Source: Setophaga petechia (Eukaryota > Chordata > Aves > Passeriformes > Parulidae). From it: a stretch of 64,000 nt of DNA. Below, piece after piece: positions 1-12,560 of this stretch. Numbering within the stretch: the first letter of the stretch is position 1; each line of letters starts with the position of its first letter. The stretch lies in the NCBI GenBank assembly GCA_024362935.1, contig JANCRA010000007.1, positions 14,758,503 to 14,822,502 on the forward strand. Direction: 5' to 3'. Under the pieces are notes generated by a model. The model was not told the DNA's origin. It did not search any database and was given only the letters and a program-made list of their open reading frames with translations. The translations under genes were made by a program, and so were the position numbers.

Positions 1-1355
1 TCTCCATGCTTTTTTCTCCACACCATACTCTCCTTTCATCCATCCTCTGCTACAAAGCTTCTTTTTGTAGGCTTCACTGCAATGTCTAAGAAAATAAGGT
101 GGAGAAGAAAGACATTCTGTATCACTTAATTTTTTCTCTCGAATGTACTGCAACACACCCAAAACTGATACCTTTATGCCAGCAAAGAAAACCCCTTTTA
201 ATAAACTGCTTGATGACCTGAAAATAGAACATGCTCAAAACTTAAGGTGAGATCATGCACAGAAGGCATTCCACATTTTCTCCTTAAAGCTCTCATTTTC
301 CTCTGTGACAACAAACTTGTTCAGGCTCCTACTTTCACTTCCATCAAATATTTGCCATCTCAACAATATGTAAACTTTATCCATCAACTGCATACCTCCC
401 AAGTCACAAAGGAAAACTTTGCTTCAAACTCCATTCACAAAGAACTGAAACTCTTTTTTTTTTTGAGACGTATCACACATTTTCAACAAATAAGGCAATC
501 CACAGTTATAAGGACAATTTGTATGCTGCTGTCATCTGGACTAGTTTTTAAAACACTGCAAGAAGTTTTGAATTTACCAATGGCATTCAAAAAAGACTAC
601 AGAGAACTCTCCCTTGGCATGCCCAAATTCTCCTGAGTTTCAATATGTTTTTTTAAGTTATTTCCAAGAAAATAATGTAATGGCATTTTGGACAGTTAAA
701 ACACTAATTTTCTTTACTATGACCTATTTTTAGAAATGATCACAATTAAATGCCAGATTCCCAATTAAAGATGAATAAATAAGTCTAACTGCTCTAGATT
801 CCTCTGAAAACTCAGGAGGATCATGTCTACTAGCTAAAACCTCTTGGGGTGTAATTTGGAATACAGTGTGTGCTATGTAGCAGCAATGCAGAACTGTAGT
901 CCGAGTCTAACAAGTTTCAAATTCTTAGCCCATTTTGTAGAGCCGGGCAGATCTTATTTTAATGTACAATGCCAATAAAATTTGAAACATGGGAGCTGGG
1001 AGAGGGAGAGTTTAGGGTTCTTCTCCAAATGTCCTAAGAAGTGAGAGACGATGTAAGAAAGTGTTTTGTATCAGTTCTCACCCATGCCAACACATTGGTT
1101 TTGCCTTAGGAATGCAATGAAAACTGATCATCTCAGTAACTAAAAGGTATCAGCTTCACCAGTCAAAGTCCTATTTTCCTGGGGAAGCAGCAGAAGGAGG
1201 GAAATAGGTCATCTCCCAGTGTTCAAGTGTGATCTCTGCAGGGAGAAGGGCCACATGCCCCTGTACATCCCCACCTAGGGTGTGCAGGTGCTCAGGGCCT
1301 TGTCCCTCTGCAGCTGTCAATAACCTCGCGCTGGGCTCCTGCAGTGCCCCATCAC

Positions 1356-1432
1356 TCACAGAATCACTGAAGGCAGAGGCAAAGGAGACACATGAGGCCA
1401 TCCAGTCCATATCTCTGCCAGGGTGAGGTGCA
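1356..1432 (-). mobile_element. Possible degraded CR1 3'-end fragment
   Basis: The order cacagaatcactgaagg, gaggccatccagtcc and ctctgccagggt resembles the reverse complement of a CR1 3' end (cacagaatcacagaat... gatcatctagtcc... ctgc..cagggtcac). It lies in a GC-raised patch (about 1180-1440). Divergence is high and I cannot align it, so the call is tentative. Confidence 0.3.
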
Positions 1433-1816
1433 CCTAAATGAGCAACCACTGGAAAAGCCTCTCTGGATTTTTCTTGTTGTGACATCATTCTCACACCTGC
1501 AACACTCTCCCACAGCTGAAGCTTTAAAAATGATAACCAAGTGTGACACACAGTCTAAGAGCAAATAAAATAAAGTGAAAACTAAGACATTTAGGCCACA
1601 TCTACACTGCCAAGCACTCAGATCTCTGGAACAACTGAAACTGTTCCTTAGCCACATACATTTATTCTTGTTAGCTAAGGCATGCATATCACAAACAGCA
1701 AGTCACAAGGGTTAAAAGATCTTGTGAGCGAGTCACTGTGTCCAGTGAAGGGAGTTGTGTTGTTTCTAAATGCCCAAAGAATGCTGCTACCAATTTACTC
1801 CATCACAACACTGTCA

Positions 1817-1839
1817 TATGTATGTGTGTGTACACACAT
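1817..1839. repeat. Short TG/CA microsatellite
   Basis: tatgtatgtgtgtgtacaca, an alternating purine-pyrimidine run. Confidence 0.8.
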
Positions 1840-3540
1840 GGATTAACCAAATAACGCCCTTCTTAAAACAGCTAGGCAATATTGGTATCAAAAAATGAAT
1901 CCAAGCATCAATCTAAACTGCAAAAGGTTTATATTTTATGAGAAAGTAGTTGAAAATAACACAAAAAGTGAAAAGATATTTGTTTATTTAGTAATCCCTT
2001 GACAGCCTCTATTGACTTATAACCTCCATTTTGAGTTTGCTAACCACATAAAAAGCAATTTGTGGTAACTTGAGCCACCACAATGAGAAAAAAAGAGATG
2101 AGGGCAAAGTAATGAGGTAATACAAGGCAAGGTCCATGAACAAAAATAAAACCACTGAAGCTGCCTTTCCTTTTTTTCTGATGCATTACTTGCAAAGCAA
2201 ACATTACTTTAAAAAATATTGAATTTGAACTAACACCCCCATGCTGAAACAAAGCCAGGAGGAATTTACAGATGAACTAGATGAATTGATGGTACAGATT
2301 TAGGGTGCAGTTCCACCTATGTCCCTTTCAGTGCCACTCCCAGCCTGTTTGTCTGGCAAAGAGAGAAAGCCTCGGTGCTGTGCAAGCACTGTTCAGCCAC
2401 AGCCAAATTACTGCCGTGCTACCAACACGGCCTCAGCCACAAATCAAAAAATCCCCACCACTAAACCCTAACTCCAACCCAGCCAGACCAAATACAAGTT
2501 TATGTACATAAAGAAATTAGTCTGTCAGTTCCTGCAGCAGAGCTGGCTCCTGAAAGGAAGGGATATAAAATGGCTGGGGGATAGGAGTGAGAAATCAGAC
2601 ACTTGAAACAGCAGGCAAAGAGTGACAGTATAGACCCTTACAGTGTCCAGATTAAATTTAAATCTGTCAAAGTCCAGTTAAAATTTAAGATCTAAACAAG
2701 AAGCTCTATTCATACCAACATATTTATTAGAAAGGACACTAAGAATAAAGCAGTTCTCCAAGTAGTTTAGAAGGGCTGAGCAGTCATTTCTGAATTTATT
2801 TTAAATTCAGTTATGTACACTGAGCAATTTAAACATGCAAAGGAAAACATACTTTACATCATTATTTATCATTCCATAAAATAGAACAGCAGACTATAAA
2901 ATGATCTACTTCTCTATGCATCATTTTCATTCTACTTCAAATGTGCAATCCAATTTTTTTATACTTTAGATTGGAAAGTTAAAACTGCTCTATTTGCATG
3001 CATCACAATAAAGAGACAATGGATTCAGCAACTTGGGTTCTGCAACTCTCTAAAAAGGAGAAGCTACAGAGACTTAAAGAATTAAATGAAAGAACTACTA
3101 TGCTGACAGAAATACAGAGTTGCTTTGATGAAAGTGATCATGCTAAGAGAAACTATGCTCAATCCAAATTTTCTTGGAAAATTAAAATATATCTCTTGAC
3201 CAGTTAACAGGAAATGGTAATTTGAATACATATTTATTCATAGTTGCAATAAAAAAAGACAGAAAATGTTGTTTATGTGCTCATTTTCCTCATGCATCAT
3301 TCTTTCAGACTTCATTTTGCTTTTTTGTTTAAACTGTTCTTCATATCTATGTAAAAGTAATAAGCCATTTGCCTCTACAGCCACATCCTCAATTTTTTAA
3401 GTAATATTCTATGGTCACAAGTTGGTTGAATTGAGGTTCTTGACCAGGAAGTCAAAGCTAAATTTCAAATTCTGCTACATATTGAAAACAAATGGGAACT
3501 TAGGTTCCAAAGTGCTGTGTTGACTATTTTCTAGGGGATT

Positions 3541-3554
3541 AAAAAAAAAAAAAA
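3541..3554. repeat. Poly(A) run, 14 A
   Basis: Uninterrupted A14. It makes phenylalanine-rich chance frames on the minus strand. Confidence 0.95.
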
Positions 3555-3629
3555 GGAAAGACAATTCCCCCCTTTCTCTCCACAACAAGCCTATGTGCTG
3601 CTTTTCTTAGCCTACAGCTATTTCTTATT

Positions 3630-3721
3630 AAAAAAAAAAAAAACAAGAAAACAAACCAAAAACAACAAAAAACCCCAAAAGACAACAAACAAACTAACAA
3701 AAACCCAAACAAAAAAAAAAG
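3630..3721. repeat. A-rich low-complexity tract (AAAC-like)
   Basis: About 90 bp made almost only of A and C, with many CAAA units, beginning with an A14 run and ending with an A10 run. It could be the decayed tail of a retroposed copy, but nothing recognisable precedes it. Confidence 0.85.
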
Positions 3722-6659
3722 CCATGGAAAAGGAACTTTTAAAAATGCAAAGCCAAAAAGAATCAGCAACATTTCTGTAAGATTGGATACTACAGACTCC
3801 CACGGAGAGGAAGGTATGCATGAAAACTTGCTTTTAAAGGATTAATGCCTAAAAAGCTGCATCAGGGTTAATTAAACAGGAATCCATTGACTCACACCCA
3901 TGCAAAAGTCTGACTTCAGCAACCCCATCTTTCATTATAAGATCTATTACAATTTCCTTATGTCTGATTTGATGGTCTTGAGAGAAAACATGCACAAAAG
4001 CAATAGTGATGGAAGCATTCCACACCTGCTGCTTCTTCACATCTGGAGCAGTAAAGACACTGGGCCAAACGTGGTGGGTTCTCTTTCCTTACTTCCAATG
4101 AACATGGTAAATGGGCTGATATTACCTGCAAGTTTCTTCAGACAGAAATAACACCTTATCAGCAATATTAAGGAAGACATTTAAGGTAGAAGAGCCATGG
4201 AAAGCTTAGTCTTTAAAGACAAAGGTTTAAGGGAAAAAGTGGTGCAACTGGGCTGTAAAGTAGGAGCGAAACTGTATTTCACTTGTTTCCAAATGTTACC
4301 TTAAATATATATTTCAAGAGTTCAAGATCATAGATTTCACATGGGTTATTAAACTCCAACCTGAGATGCTGCTGACATCACTTGAGCAAACTTTAACAGT
4401 CCCATACAACAATACATTCATTTTTCTTCCTCCCAAGAAATACATTTCTGAAATTCAACAATTACTTCTGCTCCACTCTCACCAAGAAAAGACTGCCCCA
4501 GACAGCATGAAGCTGCTCAATCACAACATTTTGATTACCAGACTAGTTCAACACAGCTACAATTTTGGCTTTTTTAGCCTCCTTAATTTGTTTTCATGAT
4601 TTTTTTCTTCGTTTGATCATTACTGTTATTTTTCCACGGATATATTTACTTCATGTTCATCTGTAGGAAGCTACAACATGGAAGAATGTAAGCACCTCCC
4701 CTAGGTAGCAATTCAGAGGGGTTTATTAATCCTATGTCCTTAACAATGATGAGCATGATTTCACAACTTACCATTTGTCACCACTTCTAGGCATCAGCCG
4801 AGTACTCAACCAGAACCCCACATTTCTATTGTGCTGTCAGCTTTATCAATATTACATTTCCATTTCACCCAATCACTCACATAAAACAAATTAAGATCAC
4901 TAACAACTACATTTGACACCATCTTAATACATATGGCTATTGGGACAGGGAAAGTGTGAGAAACGCTGTGGAATCACAACACTTTTTATAAAAGCTGTCT
5001 AATCAGCAGTTTTTTCACCTATCAACACAGTGAACTCAAATACATTTCCAGACTAACTGGCAATCTTTCATCCCCTGAAACCATGAAGAAAAAAAAAAAA
5101 CAAACTATCAAGATTCCAGTTCACCCAGTATGATGACTAAAGCATTTAAGATATTGCTGTAAATGAAATATTGTTGTTTCATTTTGATGTCTATTGAGTA
5201 TTAAGTTCTGGGTCAATAATATGTAAATAACGTTCTGCCCTTTGAGATCTGATTTAGGCTCACTATTAAAATGGCAGAAAAATCTGTATTCTCTTAGGAA
5301 CATCTGATCTAGTTGGTCATAACTATAGTTTGGGAAATATTTTCAATACAAAATATCTTTGTTCTAGTTGAGGTGGAAAGAGCAGTTTAAAAGCATTTCT
5401 GCTCTTTTACACATGCTGGAATGAATTTAATTGCATATATTTCTAATAATTTTTTTTCTTAGAGGAATTTAAAATTTGAAGACATTGAAATTTTATAAAA
5501 TTTTGTGACAAAGGGATATTACATCTTTATCTCTTCTTGATGTTTGTAGGTTGAGATGAACACACCAAGCTAAAGGGCATTGTGAAGATAAGTTTCCATG
5601 ACATTTACTATAACTCTTTTATATTACCATCTGGCTATTTTATATGTAGCATTCAGAGGGAAATATAAAAAAAATGATGTAAAGCTGAAATTATTTCCTT
5701 GATAACACTTGTTTTAAACACCATGCCACTAAATAGCTAAAAAGTCTCAAAAGTGAATGCATAAAGCATATAAAAGCTACAAGCATACTTACATAAATTC
5801 TTAAGATTAAAGTAATAACTTCTAGAAAAAGGTGGGAGAAAACATACTACAATAAATCTATTTGTAATGGTATTTGGGTTCCAGCAACTGCTTTCATTGT
5901 TCTCAAGTGGCTTACATATAAAACAATAGATTTGATGTATGATTTCAATCCCTTATGGAAAACTGTTCTATCTACAAGCAGCCTGTCAAAGAAAATAACA
6001 AAAACAAAAAAGCAGCTCAGCACTAAGAAGAAATAACATACTTAAAAACAAAGTAGGGAAACCTTTTTGGTTTTTTTTAAATCCATTTCAGACAGCTTTA
6101 AGGACCAGCCTACCACAGAGAATAGGATGCAGACTTGGGAAACAGGGAGGAGGGGAAGGCATACAGGAAAGCAGAAAGATAACTATGGGAAGCTCTATCC
6201 TAAAACACCATCCACAAAGCTGGATAAAAGCAAGTGCTTTCATAAAAATTCATAAGCTTGATGCTACCTAGCAAGGAATATCAGCTTCCCTAGGAGCCAG
6301 ACTAGCAAAATGAAGGACAGCTGCACAGAAGGACAAAGGAGCACAGAAATCAAACAAAGGTGATACTTTTATAGCTTAGCAACTATAAGCCTAGCAATTA
6401 GGCATGACTCTCCCATAGCTGGTGCTCCTTTTTAATTTTTTTCAAATGATTGCTACTGATCTCATACATAACAGCAACTGTGCAGTGCCTGTTACCTGGA
6501 GACACTTTGTTCTTCATTCATGTTAGAGCAACACCTACACACTTTTATTCAAGGTCAGATAATGCCAGCACTGGGCTTCCCAGAATCACAGCACAGCACA
6601 CAATCTGGAGAGAACACAATCTAACTTGACAAGACAGTCAAAAAAACAGCATAAAGAAC

Positions 6660-6760
6660 AGATTTAAGTATCCTATTCAAGGTCATATAGCAGGTTGATG
6701 GCAAAGAAAGAAACAAGTGTTTCTCTCACACCAAAATCTCTTGCCTTCACTGACTGGGAA
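6660..6760 (-). mobile_element. MIR-like ancient SINE relic
   Basis: The stretch tttaagtatcctattcaagg, then tcatatagcaggttgatggc, then a more diverged tail, resembles the reverse complement of the MIR core (aagtaacttgcccaaggtcacacagc...agtggcagag). MIR-type tRNA-derived SINEs are old and shared by amniotes. The call is by eye and needs a profile search. Confidence 0.42.
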
Positions 6761-9147
6761 TTGCTGTCTCTTTAAACTGCCTTTGTAATATATATGCTTT
6801 TCACTCAAAGCAATATTGTATGAAATTCTATTTCATATTGATCAGTGTATGTTAGTTTTATGATTTTCAGCAGTTTCCCTCTCTAAACAAAACTCTAATG
6901 TCCTTACACAATGTATTACAGACAGAAAGGAACTCACCCTGTCCACCCCAAAACAAAAAGCGTCATATACCTGTATTGCTCCTGGTATACTGGAGCTAAT
7001 AAATCCTGCTGAGAAGTTGGATTCACAGGCTGAGGCTCACACTGACTACATTTATTTGCTTGTTCTCAGCTGGAAATACAAGCAAAGCAAGATTACAACT
7101 GCTCAGAAGTTGAACAAAAGTTTCTGTCTCACTACTTATTAGTCTCAGGGGTTTAACAAGCTGAATAAGCAATTTCTATTTTATTTTTACTACAAGCGCT
7201 GAAACAATGTTACAATGCTGCTTGTAATCATCAAAACTGTCTTCCAGATCAAAACTTTTAATTTGCTTTTAATCCTGTTTCTCATATTCCGTAGCTAAAC
7301 CTGTCTGGCCATCACTCTATGCAAGCTCATTACACCAATTGCAGAATTCAGTCACTCTCCTGTTTGCTTCTGCATTTACCAGTTCAGAATTTTAGGTCTG
7401 TTCTGGTAACCAGGAATTACAAAGACATGTACTTACTTGCACAAATACATTGTTATCAGGAGAGAGAAGTCTTCTATTTAGTTGGGGTACAAATAATCTC
7501 ATTCTCCCAGAAGTTCTACTGAGTCAAATATAATTTTGAACAATTTTCAATTAAATAGCTAGCAGCTATTTTGCTTAATTGTTACTGAAGTCCATGCATG
7601 ACAGCAGGTTTGGGCTTGTGGTAATTAATTTAATTCTTAGAGGTTTAGTAATCTGCTCCACTGTTGAATGTGTAACGTGATAGAAGGAAACAAATCTAGG
7701 TTGAAACAGTTTAGTGTAAAAAGCACAGACTAAAGTAAAAAACACAGACAAAATAGGTCTATGCAGTTGAAGGCTTTTCTCACACTGTCACTACATAAAA
7801 TAAAGCTATGACTGGAAAATGATGCCTGCATGCAGAAGCATCCCTCATGACACCATCTAGCACTCACAATGCTGAGCACCACAGAGCAGAGCTCCCAGAG
7901 TGAGCCCCCTCAGATGCCTCAGAGCCCCGCTCAATACAGGAGTGATGGAAATGGGTGTCAGAAAAAACATACACATGAACTGAATATTAGAAATCTCCAA
8001 AACGTCCTGGTATGTCTGGCCAATAAAATTAGCAAGATGACACCAGAGGACAAGAGAATACTTGAAAATATGACTACCAAAATAATTTTACCAGTATATT
8101 AGCACTCAACATTTACTAAAACTTCCAATATTTAAAACATTATATCATCAAAGTTTTCATTCAGACTGGTTTTGTCTTAATTTTTTTTTAATCTTTCACT
8201 GTTAACACATGGGTTCAGAACAGAGATGCTTACAGATGAATATGGCTTGCAGACCATTTCAGCACAACCTTCCAAGCAGAGTAGGACCTCAAAAATGCTT
8301 ATTTTGTTCCCAAGGTAGTAGGTGCTGAAGAGTTCTTATATCATGTTATTCAAGTGGAGATATGATCACATTTTCATGATTGTATTAAACTGGAAAATAA
8401 AATTTCCAAAACTAGTAAGAGATTTTTGCTTTCCACTTTGAGAAATTGAACAACACTAAACACCAGGTATTTTAGAAACTAGCCTTGCTTACACTGTCTC
8501 AGGTTGGTTTTTAAATAATCTTCCATCCTCCCCCTAGATAAATAGCTATTGCTGAAAATTTAAGAGTAGAATATAAGGCTTATCTGCAAGTTCCTAGCAA
8601 GTACTGAACAAACATTGTGATTGAAAGTGCTCCAAGAGTCTCAAAGAAATACAAATAATACTTTATCCCCCAAAAATATTAAAAAATATAATTTTTGATT
8701 TGATACAGCTGGAGGTGAAAGTGGAGATTTGGTTTCTGTGTTACTCTAAGACTCACCTATCTGACGTACATGCTAAAATGATGTCTGAATGTAAAAGTAT
8801 CTGATTTCTGTAATGGTTCTAAATGAAAGCTTCTTAAGAAGACCACACTATATAAATTATCAATCTCTGTCAGTGGTGGTTAACAGCATGCTCTGAGAGT
8901 GCTGATTAAAACAAAAGGTCAGAACAAACATCAGTGCTCCAGAGACTCTTGTAGATAATAGTGTAATTAAAATGTAACTCTAGACTGCTCCATGCTTACT
9001 ATGTCAGCATCTTTCCAGCAGGGAATGGCCAGAGAGCCTGGTAAACTCAAGCAGTCACAGTGGAAAGTGGCAGGAGATGTCTGCTGAAGGAGCAAATAGA
9101 TAAGCATCAATGTTATCAACTTGTGCTACATACTGGAACTCAAACAG

Positions 9148-9210
9148 CCTTTTTCTTTTTTCTTTCTTCTTTTCCTTCTTGCTCTTTTTTTTTTTTCCCT
9201 CCTCCTTTCA
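9148..9210. repeat. Polypyrimidine tract
   Basis: About 60 bp of almost pure T and C, including T13. A simple repeat; it could also mimic a splice-acceptor tract on the plus strand. Confidence 0.85.
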
Positions 9211-9456
9211 GAGTGCATGCTGTCCTGTCTTTTGTTCTGGCAGAGATAAGATGTATAAATTATGAGTGGTTGACAAAGTATACTTCAGTGCCTGAGGCAG
9301 CTCATCAATCATTTTCCACATGTCGACAGGTAATTGATGCGAGCCCTGCAGGCGCATCTCCATCAGGTAAAAGGAGGAAGGAATTAAATCTGCTGTCATG
9401 GTTTGAGCAGATGATCTGTATTTAACATTCTTTTTAATTTAGAATTTAGAAGTTGT

Positions 9457-9690
9457 TTATTTTAAACTGTATTTGGCCGTTCTTGCTCCCTCCAAATCTC
9501 CCTCCACCTTGCTCACTCTCCCCAGGACCTCACAGGGCAGGCTGTGTGTGACTGTCTGTACACAGTGTGTCACACAGAAAAACCCTTCAGCAGGGTGAGA
9601 GGGTGCTCCAGCATGGGACAGCAGGAGACCACCCAAAGACTGTTGGGGAAAGCAGCTGAGGAACTTGCTTTCTACTTCAGTGAAGCTTAA
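9457..9690. other. GC-raised island, unclassified (possible old repeat)
   Basis: This island of about 230 bp is clearly richer in G and C than its surroundings, with phrases such as ccccaggacctcacagggca and gcagggtgagagggtgctcc. Abrupt composition change on both sides suggests an inserted, decayed element. No open frame of note and no terminal repeat was recognised. Confidence 0.35.
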
Positions 9691-10020
9691 CATCAAAGAT
9701 ACTGCTTGTCAGGCAATTATCTGTCAAGTGAGTTAGGTTCTGATCAATCTGGGATACTAAATACACAGATTTTTTCCTTTGGTTATTATCTTTATTCCAT
9801 TTAGCTTCACCTCTCAATCTGTTTACATTTCTTGTCTTTGAACAAAGCATTTTAAAGTTAAAAACCCAGGGCAGACACAGGAGGGAAGTAAGAAATGGTA
9901 TTGGGTCCAAAGGAATGGAATTAATTTTCTTCATAGCAGCTTACATAATGCTATGGATGAGATTTATAATCAAAACAGCGCTGACAACACAAATGTTTTA
10001 GCTATTGTTAAACAATGTTT

Positions 10021-10230
10021 GCCCAGTCAAGTCACTCCCTGCTCCCACAGTGAATACACTGGGTGTGTCCAAGGGCTTGGGAGGAGACACAAGCAGGAAG
10101 AGGGCCCAAGCTGAGAAGATACTCCCTGCCATGGACTGTCACAGTCAGCAATGAGCCAGCGAGGAGTGGGTTTAGGTGTGTGAGCCTGGGCACAGGCCCA
10201 CCCAAGGGAGGTGGTGAGTGACTGTATCAC
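10021..10230. other. Second GC-raised island, unclassified
   Basis: This segment of about 210 bp stands out by base composition in AT-rich intron (gcccaagctgagaagat, gtgagcctgggcacaggccc). It lies about 330 bp from the island at 9.46-9.69 kb, so both could be parts of one decayed element. I recognised no family. Confidence 0.33.
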
Positions 10231-10314
10231 TTGCTTTGGTTTGGGTTTTTTTTTTTCCAGTTAAGTGCTCCACATCAGTTCTTTACAATCCATGTTAGCT
10301 GCAATTTACTCTCA

Positions 10315-10350
10315 AAATCCACTGGAAGGTGCAAATCCACTGGAAGATGC
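10315..10350. repeat. 18 bp tandem duplication
   Basis: aaatccactggaaggtgc at 10315-10332 is followed directly by aaatccactggaagatgc at 10333-10350, with one difference. Confidence 0.9.
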
Positions 10351-12425
10351 AAAATAATGTGCAATCTCACAACATTAGTTATTATCCTTAATGTAATTAG
10401 GCATTCTGCATGGAGTGGAGCTGAGCCTTTCCACCACAACTGAGCAGCATTTATTGGACAAGATGCTGAACACCAGAATTGAGATTGTGCTGCTGAAGGA
10501 TGGCATAATATCCATTGTTCTACTGTGGGTGGATGTGAAAGACAACTGTTACAGGAAGCTTTGTGTTGGTAACGTTCTATATCTTATATACGTTCCCAGT
10601 CTGGATTGGCGTAAGTGCAAATCCAAGAAAATAGTGCTCAAAAGGTTCATTAACACTGACACAGAAGAGCTTCCTCCATGAATTACTCAACATTGCCAAC
10701 ACAAAGGCCCTCTAAATCCATGGCTTAGTAGCACAATGCTCCCAAACACAACACAGATGGACTGCAGAGGGAGAAAAGCTTTCACATAATTCACAAGTGA
10801 AAACAGAAAGACAAAGGACCTAGTACAAATTCCAACGGTATCCATCAGTTTCCAACCAAATCTTACTGGGGTACAGAGACAATTGATTATATATTAGCTA
10901 TCAAAAGCAATGTTCATACTGATTTTCAGAATGAACCATAATTAAATTTCCTCTAACATAGTTTGAAGTGAACCTGAGCAACAAGAAGAAAGTGGAAGAA
11001 AGAGCTCTGTGAGTTACTGTCACTTCCATTATGAAATGCTTCAAGAAAAAAAGCTTACATCATAGAGAAGAAAAAATTAAAAATCAAATAAGCAAACTAA
11101 AGAAATGTAACACCAAGCATAAAAAACCCAGACCAAAGGTAAGAAATATTACACTAGAAAAGGGTAGAGGAAAGATCTTGAAAAGGACAGCTGTCTCCCT
11201 GAAGAATAACACAAGTGATCAATTCATTAAGAAATGTGACTACACCTAAGAATTTCTAAAGACATTACCTTGCAGATAATAATTCTGAAAAAAAAAGGAA
11301 AGGCAAATATTATTAGAAGTGTTTTGAGAATGAAGAATGCTTTACAAGAAAAGAAACTGCAAAGTATTCATAGTTCTGATTCAACAAAACATTTCCAGAA
11401 CTTGAACTAACAGTTCATCTCTGTAGCAAAGTGTAATAGCTGAGATTTGCAATGGTGAAACATATATTTCCACTGATAGATCAAGTGCAATATATCTTCC
11501 TTTTGTCTAAAATAATTATTCTATATTACTATTCAATAAATACAGTAACAACTCAGCAACACCATGCATCCCTTTGGTCTCCAAAACCAAAATATGCTTC
11601 CTATATTAAAGAAAAAAGTACAAAATATTAGCCTTAACACCATGTATACATGACATATATTGACATAAAATTTGAAAAATAAACTGAGTCATTTCAAGGA
11701 AAACAGGAACTTTTGCTTGCAGTCTAAAACAAGAATTAATGAATAATTTCACTCAAGGTCAAAATAATCAGACTTTGATCAAAGTATAAAAATATTGTTT
11801 TTAAAACATTCCTGATCAAATTCTTATGCAGTTCATAAATAATATATCTCATTTTACACTGTATCATTGGTTAGCTTATATATTTCCAATTAATTTTTCA
11901 ACTCACAAGAGCATGATTTTGAACCAAATTATCTTTTCTAAAATTCTTTCGACACTGAAACTAATAGATTATAATCACACTCCTGATCCATCCAGAAAAA
12001 TTGCCAAGATCAGTTCACTTCATAAAGATATTAAACTTTAGTAAAAATTCTAAATCATGTTGCTGTGAGGGGAAGATAAAACAAGAAAGAAATTATTGCT
12101 CAAAGGCTGTTTTTTAACAAAACGCAGCACCTTCACAATGCAAAAAACCAGGAGGTCAATAATACTGGGTTTGAGCTACTGCTCTAATATCACCCACAAA
12201 ATCCACTGCACACAAGGCCAAAGTCTCTGCTCAGATAACAATATAGCACTTTATTACATGGCACACATACACAAGGTCTTGTCAAAGTTAATATCTGTTG
12301 ATATAACAGAAGCCAATCAGTGAGTTATCAAGGATGAAGACTAAGAACTTCTGTTTAGCCTGGAGAGAAGTCTAATTAAAGTTCTCTAGCCCTAAGTACT
12401 TCACGTTGCTTGCCAGATTTAGACT

Positions 12426-12560
12426 GGCTGCTGACAACTTGAATCTCCTCTTTAGTCCTGAAAAGGGCTTTTTCATCATTCATTTTGATGTGGGGGTTTT
12501 AATCTGGCTGCCATTTCCAACACATTTTACCAGCCCTGAAAAAGGCTTTTTGTTTATTCC
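12426..12560. repeat. Imperfect tandem duplication, unit about 79 bp
   Basis: Two blocks share the order GGCTGC (12426 and 12506), then AG(T/C)CCTGAAAA(G/A)GGCTTTTT (12454 and 12532), then ATTC. Offsets of 80 and 78 bp show one diverged duplication with small indels. Both copies lie in one chance open frame on the plus strand, which therefore repeats SPEKGF. Confidence 0.7.

Noticed and set aside
3539..3821. Phenylalanine- and leucine-rich minus-strand frames resembling membrane segments
   Set aside because: They are translations of the complementary strand of poly(A) and A/C-rich repeats, not membrane proteins. The same applies to the frame at 54487-54741.
7869..8102. Plus-strand frame with a proline/glutamine/serine-rich start
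   Set aside because: No family, no splice borders and no promoter context.
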